Below are positions 47,094 through 55,871 of a DNA stretch of 64,000 nt, piece by piece (the first letter of the stretch is position 1; every line of letters begins with the position of its first letter). The translations under genes were made by a program, and so were the position numbers. This DNA is from Streptomyces sp. NBC_01669 (lineage in GTDB: Bacteria > Actinomycetota > Actinomycetes > Streptomycetales > Streptomycetaceae). The DNA is taken from NCBI RefSeq assembly GCF_026339735.1, contig NZ_JAPEQG010000001.1:7556001-7620000 (forward strand), given 5' to 3'. The notes beneath the pieces are model-generated. The model was not told the DNA's origin, did no database searches, and saw only the letters and a program-made list of their open reading frames with translations.

Positions 47094-47540
47094 TCAAGCC
47101 CGCGACAGGCTGCCCGCGCCCCGGCGGCGTATCCGAGCCGCCTCCCGGTCCTCGGCCCTCGCCGCCCGACGGGCCGCACGCCGCTCCCGGCGCAGCTTCC
47201 GTGCCGAGCTGCTGGGCATGGACACCACGCCATGGCGCTGATTCCAGACCTGGCGGGTCACCCACACGTCCAGCACCGACCAGGTGGCGACCACCGTGCT
47301 GCCCACGCTGCTCAGCACCATCGGGAAGGCCAGCCACGAGCCCGTCAGGGTGGCCAGGAACGCCACCATCGCCTGGATGATCGTCAGCGACATGATGAGC
47401 ACGGCGCGCACGGCCGACGTACGCACCGGATCCGGCATGCGTCGCCGTACCGCAGGCTCCTCCACCCACAGCGGCTGCCGCGGGATCCGTGTCCCGCCCT
47501 CCGCCGGCGCTCCGGTGCTCCGACGCTCTTCCGTGTCCAA
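47094..47540 (-). CDS. Small membrane protein
   Basis: 148 aa, convergent with the SMC gene (33 nt apart). Two hydrophobic spans (AVLIMSLTIIQAMVAFLATLTGSWLAFPMVL, one long or two short) are followed by a highly basic cytoplasmic tail (KLRRERRAARRAARAEDREAAR). No family recognised. It is divergent from the conservon, so a link to either neighbour is speculative. Confidence 0.6.
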   Translation of the reverse strand: MDTEERRSTGAPAEGGTRIPRQPLWVEEPAVRRRMPDPVRTSAVRAVLIMSLTIIQAMVAFLATLTGSWLAFPMVLSSVGSTVVATWSVLDVWVTRQVWNQRHGVVSMPSSSARKLRRERRAARRAARAEDREAARIRRRGAGSLSRA

Positions 47541-47865
47541 GGACTTTCAACTCCCCACCCATGTCCGACTTCAGGGTTGTTGCCCGGCATGCGACGTTTC
47601 TACGCAGGCGGACCGGATCGCCCTGCCGTACGCCCTCTCCGTCATCCCTTACCCCGTGCCGACGCTCGTACAGACAGACGAGTGAATCGTCATGAAGATT
47701 CCCTCGATCCATCACGGAACGAAGACTTCCAGCCAACTGCCATGTGGGGGAATGTGGCGCTCTGGCGGGGCTCTTCTGCCGCTTTCGCGAACTTCATCGC
47801 ACGGGATACCAGGACAACTCACGCCCAGAGCGTGCCAGTCCGGCTGAAAATCGTCCGGACATGCC

Positions 47866-47895
47866 TTCGAGTTGTCTGTGAGGCAGTAGTAGGCT
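47866..47895 (+). promoter_or_regulatory. Promoter candidate of the conservon
   Basis: In the 412-nt gap 47541-47952 the clearest signal is TTCGAG (47866-47871), 18 nt, TAGGCT (47890-47895), 57 nt before the cvnA ATG; GGGGGAGG is the ribosome site at about 47942. The rest of the gap is less GC-rich than genes nearby but shows no frame, repeat or RNA I recognise. Confidence 0.45.
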
Positions 47896-47952
47896 CGCGC
47901 CGTTTATTGACGGAACACCGCCCCCGCACGAGGGGCTGAGCTGGGGGAGGCC

Positions 47953-50874
47953 ATGCGCTTTCGCGGAAAGTCCATCCGCAGGAAGATCGTGGCGTTGCTG
48001 CTGGTGCCGCTCATCTCCCTCACCGCCCTCTGGGGCTTCGCCACCTACCTGACCGGCCGCGAGGCCAACCAGTTGATGGGTGCGAGCACGATCGTGGAGA
48101 AGGTCGGCCACCCGCTGGAGGACACCGTCCGGGTGGTCCAGAAAGAGCGCCGGCAGACCCTCGTCTTCCTCGCGGACCCCCGCGCCTCCGACGCCCTTCC
48201 CCTGCTGCGCCGCGAACGTGCCGCCACCGACCGCGTCGTGGCGGACGTCAAGAAGAGCGCACAGCAGAAGAGTGTTCGCGACGCCCTGAGCACCGACGCC
48301 GAAGCGCAGCTCAATTCGATCCTCAGCGCCGTCGAAGGTCTCGGTGCGCTCCGCGACTCGGTCGAGAAGCGCACCATCGACCGTAATCAGGCACTCGATT
48401 TCTACAACGGTCTCATCGACCCCTGCTACCGCTTCCTGACCGGTCTCCACACCATGGAAGACGTGGTGCTGGACAAGCAGCTACGTGCTCTGGTCGGCGT
48501 TTCACGGGCCCGCGAATTGCTGTCCCGGGAGGACGCGCTGGTCGCCTCGGCGCTCGTCGCGGGCCGGCTCGACGCCCCTGAACTCCGACAGATCTCCGAC
48601 CTCGTCGCCAACCGCAAGCTGCTCGTCGAGATCAACAGCGAGGCCCTCCCGGCGGCGGAGCGGCGGCGGGTGGAGCAGTACTGGGCGAGCCCGGAGAGCG
48701 AGCCGCTGCGCACCGCGGAGAACAAGATTGTCGCCGCGGGCCCCACCGACGACCCCCGCGCGGTCGACGCCGAACGCTGGCAGGAAGTGGCCCCGCCGGT
48801 CCTGGACCGGCTGGCCAACGACTCGACCGAGATGAACAACCGCTTCCAGGACCGCGGCAGGCCCGCTGGATACAGCGTTCTGATCAAGGCCGGTGTCGCG
48901 GGCGTTCTCGGTTTCCTCGCCCTGCTCGTATCCGTCTTCGTCTCCGTACGCATCGGCCGTGAGCTCGTCCGGGACCTCTCCCGGCTCCGCAAGGACGCCC
49001 ACGAGGTCTCCGGCGTACGGCTGCCGAGCGTGATGCGCCGCCTCGCCGCGGGCGAGCACGTCGACGTCGAGACCGAGGCCCCGCATCTGAGGTACGAGAA
49101 GGACGAGATCGGCCAGGTCGGCCAGGCACTCAACACCCTGCAACGCGCTGCCGTCGAGGCCGCGGTCAAGCAGGCCGACATGCGCCGCGGTGTCTCCGAG
49201 GTCTTCGTCAACCTCGCCCGCCGCAACCAGGTGCTGCTGCACCGCCAGTTGACGCTGCTGGACGCCATGGAGCGCCGCACCGAGAACACCGACGAACTCG
49301 CGGATCTCTTCCGCCTGGACCACCTCACCACCCGCATGAGACGGCACGCCGAGGGCCTCGTGATCCTCTCCGGCGCCGCGCCGTCCCGGCAGTGGCGCAA
49401 GCCGATCCAGCTGATGGACGTGGTGCGCGCGGCCGTCGCCGAGGTCGAGGACTACGAGCGCATCGAGGTCCGCCGGCTGCCGCGCCTCGGCGTGGGCGGG
49501 CCCGCCGTCGCCGACCTCACCCACCTGATCGCCGAACTCCTGGAGAACGCCACCGTGTTCTCGCCCCCGCACACCGCGGTCCAGGTGCACGGCGAACGCG
49601 TCGCCAACGGCTTCACCCTCGAGATCCACGACCGTGGCCTCGGCATGCCGCCCGAGGCCCTTCTGGACGCCAATCTGCGGCTCGCCGAGACACCCGAGTT
49701 CGAGCTCTCCGACACCGACCGGCTCGGCCTCTTCGTGGTGAGCCGACTGGCCCAGCGACAGAACGTCCGGGTCTCCCTGCAGACCTCTCCGTACGGAGGC
49801 ACGACCGCCGTCGTCTTCATTCCGGCGGCCCTGCTCACCGACGCCGTCGATACGCACGGCTCGGGATTCCGCCTCGACCGGCGGGCCGAGAAGGCGATCG
49901 GCAGTGGCAGGACCGGCAAGGAAGGACCGCGCAGCGACAAGAACCGCAGGGACGGCGCAGCGGACCGGCGGACAGCCGATCGCCCGGGCGAGTCCAGGCC
50001 CGGTGTACTCGCTCCGGTCCCCAGCGGGCTCGCGGAACCGACCGTCCTGGACGGACCGGTCGAACTCGAAGGGCCGGTCGACGCACTCGGCTTCATGTCG
50101 GATCCCGTACTCGATTCCGTACTCGGCCCGGTTCTCGACGGAGTGTCCGACATCGAAGACACCGAGAGCGAACGCGGTGGCATCTTCCGCGCCCGCGACC
50201 TCCGGCGTGACGCCGACCGCGAACAGCACCAGCAGGCGTCCGACCAGATCTCCGGATCCACGGCCGATGTCCGGGCGATGCGCTCCGGCGGCCCGGTGCC
50301 GCTGCCCCGCCGCAAGTCGCCGACGCTGGTCACCGACCGGGGGCGCCACATCGACGATGCCGGCCGCGCGCACCCGACGACCACCGGCCAGGAGCCCGCG
50401 GACACCGGAAGGGACAGCGGCGCGCCCTCGTACGACAACGACCGCTCCTCCTCCGCCCCCGGGCAGTCCACCAGCGACGCCTGGGCCTCCGCCGCCGTCA
50501 CCGGGCGGCCCACCGAACCCCGGCAGCCCACCGGCTTCCGGACATCCACCGAGCCCGCCGCACCCACGTCGGCACCCCCTGAAGCGACACCACCGCCCGC
50601 ACCCTCATCGCACCCGGGAACCGTGGGCGGACTGCCCCGCCGGATCCGGCAGGCCAACCTCGCCCCGCAGCTCCGCGAAACATCCGGCGGACGTGCTTCC
50701 GAGCCGGCCCGCGGGGAACCGGCCGAGGACATCGAGCGGGACGCGGACGAGGTACGCAGCCGAATGGCATCGCTGCAGCGAGGCTGGCAGCGCGGCCGTC
50801 GGCAGAACGCCGAGGAAGCGACCGGGCCCGGTGAGACAGCACAAGGAACCACTCCGGGAGGGGACGGTCGATGA
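47953..50874 (+). CDS. cvnA: Conservon sensor, CvnA-like histidine kinase-like protein
   Basis: 973 aa. Transmembrane helix near 14-33, an extracytoplasmic all-helical NIT-type nitrate/nitrite-sensing domain (about 45-300, EDTVRVVQKERRQTLVFLAD), a second helix near 308-330, a HAMP-like linker, and an HATPase_c domain (about 500-640; N-box LIAELLENATVFSPP, G-box HDRGLGMP and DRLGLFVVSRL). No obvious phosphorylatable H-box is present. The last 330 residues are Pro/Ser/Arg-rich and disordered. First gene of a cvnABCD set; start overlaps none, stop overlaps cvnB. Confidence 0.9.
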   Translation: MRFRGKSIRRKIVALLLVPLISLTALWGFATYLTGREANQLMGASTIVEKVGHPLEDTVRVVQKERRQTLVFLADPRASDALPLLRRERAATDRVVADVKKSAQQKSVRDALSTDAEAQLNSILSAVEGLGALRDSVEKRTIDRNQALDFYNGLIDPCYRFLTGLHTMEDVVLDKQLRALVGVSRARELLSREDALVASALVAGRLDAPELRQISDLVANRKLLVEINSEALPAAERRRVEQYWASPESEPLRTAENKIVAAGPTDDPRAVDAERWQEVAPPVLDRLANDSTEMNNRFQDRGRPAGYSVLIKAGVAGVLGFLALLVSVFVSVRIGRELVRDLSRLRKDAHEVSGVRLPSVMRRLAAGEHVDVETEAPHLRYEKDEIGQVGQALNTLQRAAVEAAVKQADMRRGVSEVFVNLARRNQVLLHRQLTLLDAMERRTENTDELADLFRLDHLTTRMRRHAEGLVILSGAAPSRQWRKPIQLMDVVRAAVAEVEDYERIEVRRLPRLGVGGPAVADLTHLIAELLENATVFSPPHTAVQVHGERVANGFTLEIHDRGLGMPPEALLDANLRLAETPEFELSDTDRLGLFVVSRLAQRQNVRVSLQTSPYGGTTAVVFIPAALLTDAVDTHGSGFRLDRRAEKAIGSGRTGKEGPRSDKNRRDGAADRRTADRPGESRPGVLAPVPSGLAEPTVLDGPVELEGPVDALGFMSDPVLDSVLGPVLDGVSDIEDTESERGGIFRARDLRRDADREQHQQASDQISGSTADVRAMRSGGPVPLPRRKSPTLVTDRGRHIDDAGRAHPTTTGQEPADTGRDSGAPSYDNDRSSSAPGQSTSDAWASAAVTGRPTEPRQPTGFRTSTEPAAPTSAPPEATPPPAPSSHPGTVGGLPRRIRQANLAPQLRETSGGRASEPARGEPAEDIERDADEVRSRMASLQRGWQRGRRQNAEEATGPGETAQGTTPGGDGR

Positions 50875-51314
50875 CCGCACCGAACGCCGCAGCATCCAAC
50901 GCCACACGCCAGGGATCCGGCGAACTCAACTGGCTGCTCGACGAACTCGTCGACCGGGTCGGCAGTATCCGCAAGGCGCTGGTGCTCTCCAGCGACGGCC
51001 TCCCCACCGGCACGTCCAAGGACCTGACCCGGGAGGACAGTGAGCACCTGGCGGCCGTCGCCTCCGGATTCCACAGCCTCGCCAAGGGCGTCGGGCGCCA
51101 TTTCGACGCGGGCCGTGTCCGTCAGACCGTCGTCGAACTCGACGAGGCGTTCCTCTTCGTCACGGCCGCCGGTGACGGCAGCTGTCTCGCCGTGCTGGCC
51201 GACTCGGACTCCGACGTGGGGCAGGTGGCGTACGAGATGACACTGATGGTCAAGCGTGTGGGGGCACACCTGGCCAACGCCCCACGGACGCCCGGTCTGC
51301 CCGCCGGAGGGTGA
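50871..51314 (+). CDS. cvnB: Roadblock/LC7 protein CvnB
   Basis: 147 aa, ATG overlapping the cvnA stop by 4 nt. The roadblock/LC7 fold is recognisable from NWLLDELVDRVGSIRKALVLSSDGLPTG and EHLAAVASGFHSLAKGVG, ending CLAVLADSDSDVGQVAYEM. In conservons this protein docks on the CvnD GTPase as a probable regulator (GAP-like), analogous to MglB with MglA. Confidence 0.93.
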   Translation: MTAPNAAASNATRQGSGELNWLLDELVDRVGSIRKALVLSSDGLPTGTSKDLTREDSEHLAAVASGFHSLAKGVGRHFDAGRVRQTVVELDEAFLFVTAAGDGSCLAVLADSDSDVGQVAYEMTLMVKRVGAHLANAPRTPGLPAGG

Positions 51315-51323
51315 GGGGCGGGC

Positions 51324-51761
51324 ATGAGCGCTGACTCGTCCAGGGGCACACCCCCCGGATCCCCGGCCGCTCCCACCGACCCGCAGTCGTCACGGTGGTA
51401 CGACGCCGATGCGGGGCCGGTGGTCCGTCCGTACGCGATGACCCGGGGCCGTACCAGCAGCGCGTCCCGCCACCGCCTCGACCTGATCGCGATCGTCGTC
51501 CCCGAACCGGCGGCCGACGACCCCGGCCGGGACCAGACGCTCTCCCCGGAACACGTGGAGATCGTCGAACTCTGCAGCAACATGCCCCAGTCGATCGCCG
51601 AGCTGGCGTCCGGTCTGGATCTCCCCGTCGGGGTGGTCCGGGTGCTGGTCGGCGATCTCGTCGAGGACGAGCTGGTGCATGTGACCCGTCCCGTTCCGCC
51701 GGCCGAGCTGCCGGACGTGAACATTCTTCGCGAGGTGATCAATGGCCTTCGGGCGCTCTAG
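51324..51761 (+). CDS. cvnC: DUF742 protein CvnC
   Basis: 145 aa. A Pro/Ser-rich N-terminus (about 40 residues) and then the DUF742 winged-helix core: VRPYAMTRGRT, HVEIVELCSNMPQSIAELAS, LPVGVVRVLVGDLVEDELVHV. The C-terminal end overlaps the cvnD start by 20 nt. It is a standard partner of the conservon kinase/GTPase and is thought to bind CvnB-D. Confidence 0.93.
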   Translation: MSADSSRGTPPGSPAAPTDPQSSRWYDADAGPVVRPYAMTRGRTSSASRHRLDLIAIVVPEPAADDPGRDQTLSPEHVEIVELCSNMPQSIAELASGLDLPVGVVRVLVGDLVEDELVHVTRPVPPAELPDVNILREVINGLRAL

Positions 51762-52347
51762 CCGCAGCAGGCGGCCCGTGGAGCCGGTTACCTTGAAAAT
51801 TCTGGTGGCGGGCGGCTTCGGCGTGGGCAAGACGACGCTGGTGGGCGCGGTCAGCGAGATCAGACCGCTGCGTACAGAGGAGCGGCTGAGCGAGGCCGGC
51901 CGCCCGGTGGACGACACGGCCGGAGTCGAGTCCAAGACCACCACCACGGTGGCCATGGACTTCGGACGGATCACGCTCCGCGAGGACCTGGTGCTGTATC
52001 TCTTCGGCACACCGGGGCAGGACCGGTTCTGGTTCCTCTGGGACGAACTGGCCCAGGGAGCCCTGGGCGCGGTCGTTCTCGCCGACACCCGGCGTCTGGA
52101 GGACTGCTTCGCGGCCGTCGACTACTTCGAGCAGCGCGCGATCCCGTTCACCGTCGCCGTCAACTGCTTCGAGGGAGCCGACCGGTTCCCGACGGAAACG
52201 GTGCAGGCGGCGCTGGACCTCGACCCCGAGGTACCGGTGCTCATATGCGATGCGCGCGACCGGTCCTCGGTACGGGACGTGCTGGTGGCGGTCGTCGAGC
52301 ACGCACTCGCCCGCGCGGACCGGTTCCGCGAGCCGGCCACCACCTGA
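51742..52347 (+). CDS. cvnD: Conservon small GTPase CvnD
   Basis: 201 aa. P-loop GGFGVGKTT near residue 17-25, switch region TVAMDFGRITL, G3 FGTPGQDRFWFLWDEL and a G4 region VAVNCFEGA that lacks the NKxD motif: N-C-F-E takes its place. This is characteristic of actinobacterial CvnD/MglA-like proteins and hints at altered nucleotide specificity or regulation. The module CvnA-B-C-D is expected to act at the membrane like a eukaryotic G-protein relay. Typical targets control differentiation and antibiotic production. Confidence 0.93.
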   Translation: MAFGRSSRSRRPVEPVTLKILVAGGFGVGKTTLVGAVSEIRPLRTEERLSEAGRPVDDTAGVESKTTTTVAMDFGRITLREDLVLYLFGTPGQDRFWFLWDELAQGALGAVVLADTRRLEDCFAAVDYFEQRAIPFTVAVNCFEGADRFPTETVQAALDLDPEVPVLICDARDRSSVRDVLVAVVEHALARADRFREPATT

Positions 52348-52361
52348 GCACAGCGGCGGAA

Positions 52362-52399
52362 CGCGGCCCGTACCCTCGCCGACCGGGGTACGGGCCGCG
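52362..52399. terminator. 14-bp terminator between cvnD and glpK
   Basis: A perfect 14-bp stem (52362-52375 with 52386-52399) and a 10-nt loop between the convergent cvnD and glpK genes. It can work in both directions. Confidence 0.8.
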
Positions 52400-52501
52400 C
52401 GTCGTGGGGCCACCGGATGCGGGATCGCGGAGGGAACCGCGTACCCCGTAACCGGGCACGGGACCGTGTCCGCAACCGCCTCCGGGACCGGAACGGAGCC
52501 T

Positions 52502-54019
52502 CTACCTGCTGCCGGCGCCCTCCTCCTCCCAGCCCAGGCTCCGCTCCACCGCCTTGCGCCAGTTGTCGTACTCGCGCTCACGGATCTCCGGCTCCAGACG
52601 CGGTTCCCACTCCACATCGCGTTGCCAGTGCGTCTTGAGCTCGTCGAGCCCCGACCACACCCCGGTCGCAAGCCCCGCCGCGTACGCCGCGCCCAGACAC
52701 GTCGTCTCGGAGATCTTCGGTCGGATCACCGGAACCCCCAGAACATCCGCCTGGTGCTGCATGAGCAGCCGGTTCGCCGTCATCCCGCCGTCCACCTTGA
52801 GCGTCGTGATCGGCACCCCCGAGTCCTGGTACATCGCGTCGACGACCTCACGCGTCTGCCAGCTGGTCGCCTCCAGAACGGCGCGGGCCAGATGCGCCTT
52901 GGTGACGTAACCCGTGAGTCCGGTGATGACCCCCCGGGCGTCCGAACGCCAATAGGGGGCGAAGAGCCCGGAGAAGGCAGGAACGATGTACGCCCCGCCG
53001 TTGTCGTCGACGCTCGCCGCCAGCGTCTCGATCTCCTCGGCGCTCCGGATGATCCCGAGCTGGTCGCGGAACCACTGGACCAGCGCCCCGGTGATCGCGA
53101 TCGAGCCCTCCAGGCAGTAGACGGGGGCCTGGTCGCCGATCTTGTAGCCGAGCGTGGTGATCAGCCCGCTCTTCGACGGCACGGGCCTGTTCCCGGTGTT
53201 GAGGAGCAGGAAACTCCCGGTGCCGTACGTGTTCTTGGCGGTACCCGGCTCGTAACAGGCCTGCCCGAAGACCGCCGCCTGCTGGTCGCCGAGCGCGGAG
53301 GCCACCGGCACCCCGGCGAGTGCGCCGACCGCGGTCCCGTACACCTCCGCCGACGACCGGATCTCCGGAAGCACCGCCGCCGGGACGTTCATCGCCGTGA
53401 GGATCGACGGATCCCACTCCAGCGTCTCCAGATTCATCAGCATCGTGCGCGACGCATTGGTCACGTCCGTGACATGGACTCCGCCGTCCGTGCCGCCGGT
53501 GAGATTCCAGATCAGCCAGGAGTCCATGGTGCCGAAGGCGATCTCGCCCCGCTCGGCTCGGCTCCGCAGCCCCGGTACGTGGTCCAGCAGCCAGGCGGCC
53601 TTGGGACCGGAGAAGTAACTGGCCAGTGGAAGCCCGGTGATGTCCCGGAAGCGGTCCTGACCGTCCGCGCCGCCGAGCTCGTGGCAGAGTGCGGCCGTAC
53701 GGGTGTCCTGCCAGACGATGGCGTTGTGGACGGGCTGACCGGTCGCCCGGTCCCAGAGCACGGTCGTCTCGCGCTGGTTGGTGATGCCGAGCGCGCTGAG
53801 CTGCTGCGCCCGCAGCCCGGCATGGGCGAGCGCACCTGCCACCACGGCCTGGACCGTGGTCCAGATCTCGGTGGCATCGTGCTCCACCCAGCCGGGTTTC
53901 GGAAAGATCTGGCGGTGCTCGCGCTGGTCGACGGCGACAATCGCGCCGTCCTGGTCGAAGATGATGCAGCGGCTTGATGTGGTGCCCTGATCGATGGCGG
54001 CGACAAAACTGCCCGTCAT
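52502..54019 (-). CDS. glpK: Glycerol kinase
   Basis: 505 aa from ATG 54019. FGGY kinase with AAIDQGTTSSRCIIFD at the N-terminus, ALGITNQRETTVLWDR, the hinge-region GLFAPYWRSDARG, and LKVDGGMTANRLLMQ of the second signature. It phosphorylates glycerol to glycerol-3-phosphate in the cytoplasm. glpF lies 153 nt upstream on the same strand, so the pair handles glycerol entry and trapping. No glpD or GylR regulator is adjacent, unlike the classic gylCABX operon of S. coelicolor; this may be a second copy. Confidence 0.95.
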   Translation of the reverse strand: MTGSFVAAIDQGTTSSRCIIFDQDGAIVAVDQREHRQIFPKPGWVEHDATEIWTTVQAVVAGALAHAGLRAQQLSALGITNQRETTVLWDRATGQPVHNAIVWQDTRTAALCHELGGADGQDRFRDITGLPLASYFSGPKAAWLLDHVPGLRSRAERGEIAFGTMDSWLIWNLTGGTDGGVHVTDVTNASRTMLMNLETLEWDPSILTAMNVPAAVLPEIRSSAEVYGTAVGALAGVPVASALGDQQAAVFGQACYEPGTAKNTYGTGSFLLLNTGNRPVPSKSGLITTLGYKIGDQAPVYCLEGSIAITGALVQWFRDQLGIIRSAEEIETLAASVDDNGGAYIVPAFSGLFAPYWRSDARGVITGLTGYVTKAHLARAVLEATSWQTREVVDAMYQDSGVPITTLKVDGGMTANRLLMQHQADVLGVPVIRPKISETTCLGAAYAAGLATGVWSGLDELKTHWQRDVEWEPRLEPEIREREYDNWRKAVERSLGWEEEGAGSR

Positions 54020-54172
54020 GACGTCCCCTTGTCGCAAGGTCGAGAATCCGAAGTGGCAGAACCTGGATGACCGGAACCCGGATGGCTGGTGCCGTGACCG
54101 GCAATGTTTGCCCCATGGCGAGCGTGCGTGCTGGGCGGCGCGACGGGGCAAAGCTTGCCGGGAGGGGCACTA

Positions 54173-54934
54173 CTAGAAGGCGGCATGGAAGACGACACCC
54201 GCCAGGAGCCCGCCCACCAGCGGTCCCACCACCGGGATCCAGGAGTAACTCCAGTCGGAGGTTCCCTTGTTCGGTATCGGCAGCAGTGCGTGTACCAGCC
54301 GCGGACCGAGGTCACGGGCCGGATTGATCGCGTACCCGGTGGGTCCGCCGAGCGACAGTCCGATGCCCACCACCAGCAGGGACACCAAAAGTACGGAGAT
54401 TCCGGAGCCGTAGACCCCAGCCCCTGCCCCCGCCACCGGCCCGATCCCGATCCCGGCGTTCTTCCCGAAGGCCAGGATCGGCAGCACCAGACCGGTTGTG
54501 GCGATGATCTCGGTGCCGAGGTTGGCAACGGGACTGCGGATCTCCGGAGCGGTCGAGAAGATCCCCAGTGTCGGCACGGCCGTCTTCTCGGCCGCGTTGG
54601 CGCGGAACTGCGCGTAGTACGTGAGCCAGGCCAGCAGCGCGCCGATGATCGCGCCCACCATCTGTCCCAGGATGTAGAGCGGGACCTTGTCCCACTTCCC
54701 GGTGTCGACGGCGATGCCGACCGTGACCGCCGGATTGAGATGCCCGCCGGACAGCGGGGCCGCGGTGTACGCACCGGCCAGCACACCGAAGCCCCAGCCG
54801 AAGGCGATCACCACCCATCCCGCGGCTCTCGCCTTGGAGTGGTGGAGGGTGACGGCGGCGCACACACCCGCGCCGAACAGGATGAGGATCGCCGTACCGA
54901 TGACTTCCCCGACTAAAATGTCTCCATTGCTCAT
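54173..54934 (-). CDS. glpF: Glycerol facilitator (aquaporin family)
   Basis: 253 aa from ATG 54934 (AGGAG 6-10 nt upstream). Six membrane spans and two pore half-helices with NPA motifs: GGHLNPAVT and AINPARDLGPR. The Asp after the second NPA (NPARD) is the signature of glycerol-conducting aquaglyceroporins. Longer frame to 55102 gives no better start. Co-directional with glpK. Confidence 0.93.
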   Translation of the reverse strand: MSNGDILVGEVIGTAILILFGAGVCAAVTLHHSKARAAGWVVIAFGWGFGVLAGAYTAAPLSGGHLNPAVTVGIAVDTGKWDKVPLYILGQMVGAIIGALLAWLTYYAQFRANAAEKTAVPTLGIFSTAPEIRSPVANLGTEIIATTGLVLPILAFGKNAGIGIGPVAGAGAGVYGSGISVLLVSLLVVGIGLSLGGPTGYAINPARDLGPRLVHALLPIPNKGTSDWSYSWIPVVGPLVGGLLAGVVFHAAF

Positions 54935-55191
54935 GGCGCTCCTGGGGGTTGTCCGGCAGGTCTCGCCGGTCGCTTCCATGGCTACGGAGGCCGAGGGCAG
55001 GGAGGCTCGCTGCCCCGCCCGGCTGTCCGTGACGAGCGTGGTGACCATGTCGGACTGCCGCAGAGCGGGAGTGGCGGCAGCGACTGAGCAAGGAGTGTTC
55101 ACCGGTGCTGATTGTCCGTCAAGAACGCTGACAACAAACCCAGTTCACGATGCACGGACCGGATGCTTCCGCGCGTTGCGGATGGACGCGG

Positions 55192-55390
55192 GAGATCTCG
55201 GCGGACCGCGACGATCGCCGATCCGTGCCCGAACAGCCCCTGATTGGCGGCGATTCCGGCGCGCACCCCCGGAATCTGCCGCTCCGCCGTGCAGCTGCCA
55301 CGTCAGCTCGCAGGCCTGGGCAATGGCCTGCGCCGGTACCGCTTCGCCGAACGAAGCGAGCCCGCCGCTCGGATTGGCTGACGGAACGTC
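55192..55390 (-). pseudogene. Thiolase C-terminal remnant, frameshifted
   Basis: On the minus strand 55390 to about 55286 reads ANPSGGLASFGEAVPAQAIA then QACELTWQLHG, the C-terminal NPSGG/glycine-loop region of an SCP-x/lipid-transfer-type thiolase. A frameshift follows near 55280, and the next frame gives ERQIPGVRAGIAANQGLFGH. The catalytic GHPxGxxG stretch has changed to FGEAVPAQ. Everything N-terminal is gone. It lies directly after the DUF962 gene. The stretch 54935-55191 holds the glpF upstream region with no clear promoter. Confidence 0.65.
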
Positions 55391-55405
55391 AGAAGTGTTC
55401 CACGG

Positions 55406-55753
55406 TCAGCGGTTCTCGGCGAGCCACTTGGCAGCGATCTCCGCCAGCTCCCCGTCGCGCCCCGCCAGCATCATCCGGATCATCTGCACATCGCCGCGCA
55501 GCGACCACGCGGGGTGCCCGAAGGTGGCCGGATTGTTCTTCTCGATCAGGAAGTGCGCGGGCCAGGCCGTGCCGTACCCGATCAGGGGCAGCGCCGCGGC
55601 ATACCGCTTCCGGCCACGGGCCAAGCCGTAGGCGGTGACCGCGAGCCCGGTCAGGGTCCCCGTCAGATGGACCCACCGGGTCGCCGCCCTGGAGTGCATC
55701 GCCACGTAGTAGGGCCAGAACTCTTCGTACGAAAGGAACGCCTGCTGTGACAT
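55406..55753 (-). CDS. DUF962/Mpo1-like small membrane protein
   Basis: 115 aa. FLSYEEFWPYYVAMHSRAATRWVHLTG has the spaced histidines of the DUF962 family, whose yeast member Mpo1 is a 2-hydroxy fatty-acid dioxygenase. A hydrophobic region (GTLTGLAVTAYGLARG ... AAALPLIGYGTAWPAHFLIEKN) follows with a further His. Iron-dependent lipid oxidation is possible but untested in bacteria of this type. Confidence 0.8.
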   Translation of the reverse strand: MSQQAFLSYEEFWPYYVAMHSRAATRWVHLTGTLTGLAVTAYGLARGRKRYAAALPLIGYGTAWPAHFLIEKNNPATFGHPAWSLRGDVQMIRMMLAGRDGELAEIAAKWLAENR

Positions 55754-55816
55754 ACGGGCACCGTAATGGCTGGGAGCGCAACCGGATACGGCCGGACCGC
55801 GTCCGAGAGGAGGGAC

Positions 55817-55855
55817 GAGTGGCCGGAACCCACGGGGGTGGTCCCGGCCACTCGC
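55817..55855 (-). terminator. Terminator downstream of the VanX-type gene
   Basis: CGAGTGGCCGG (55817-55827) pairs with CCGGCCACTCG (55845-55855), an 11-bp perfect stem 17 nt after the stop of the dipeptidase gene on the minus strand. Confidence 0.75.
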
Positions 55856-55871
55856 TGTCCTACCGCGCGCT

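Noticed and set aside
47061..53000. A JetD/MksG nuclease gene after the SMC complex
   Set aside because: Looked for a TOPRIM-type protein on both strands; only the 148-aa membrane protein, the conservon and glpK are there.
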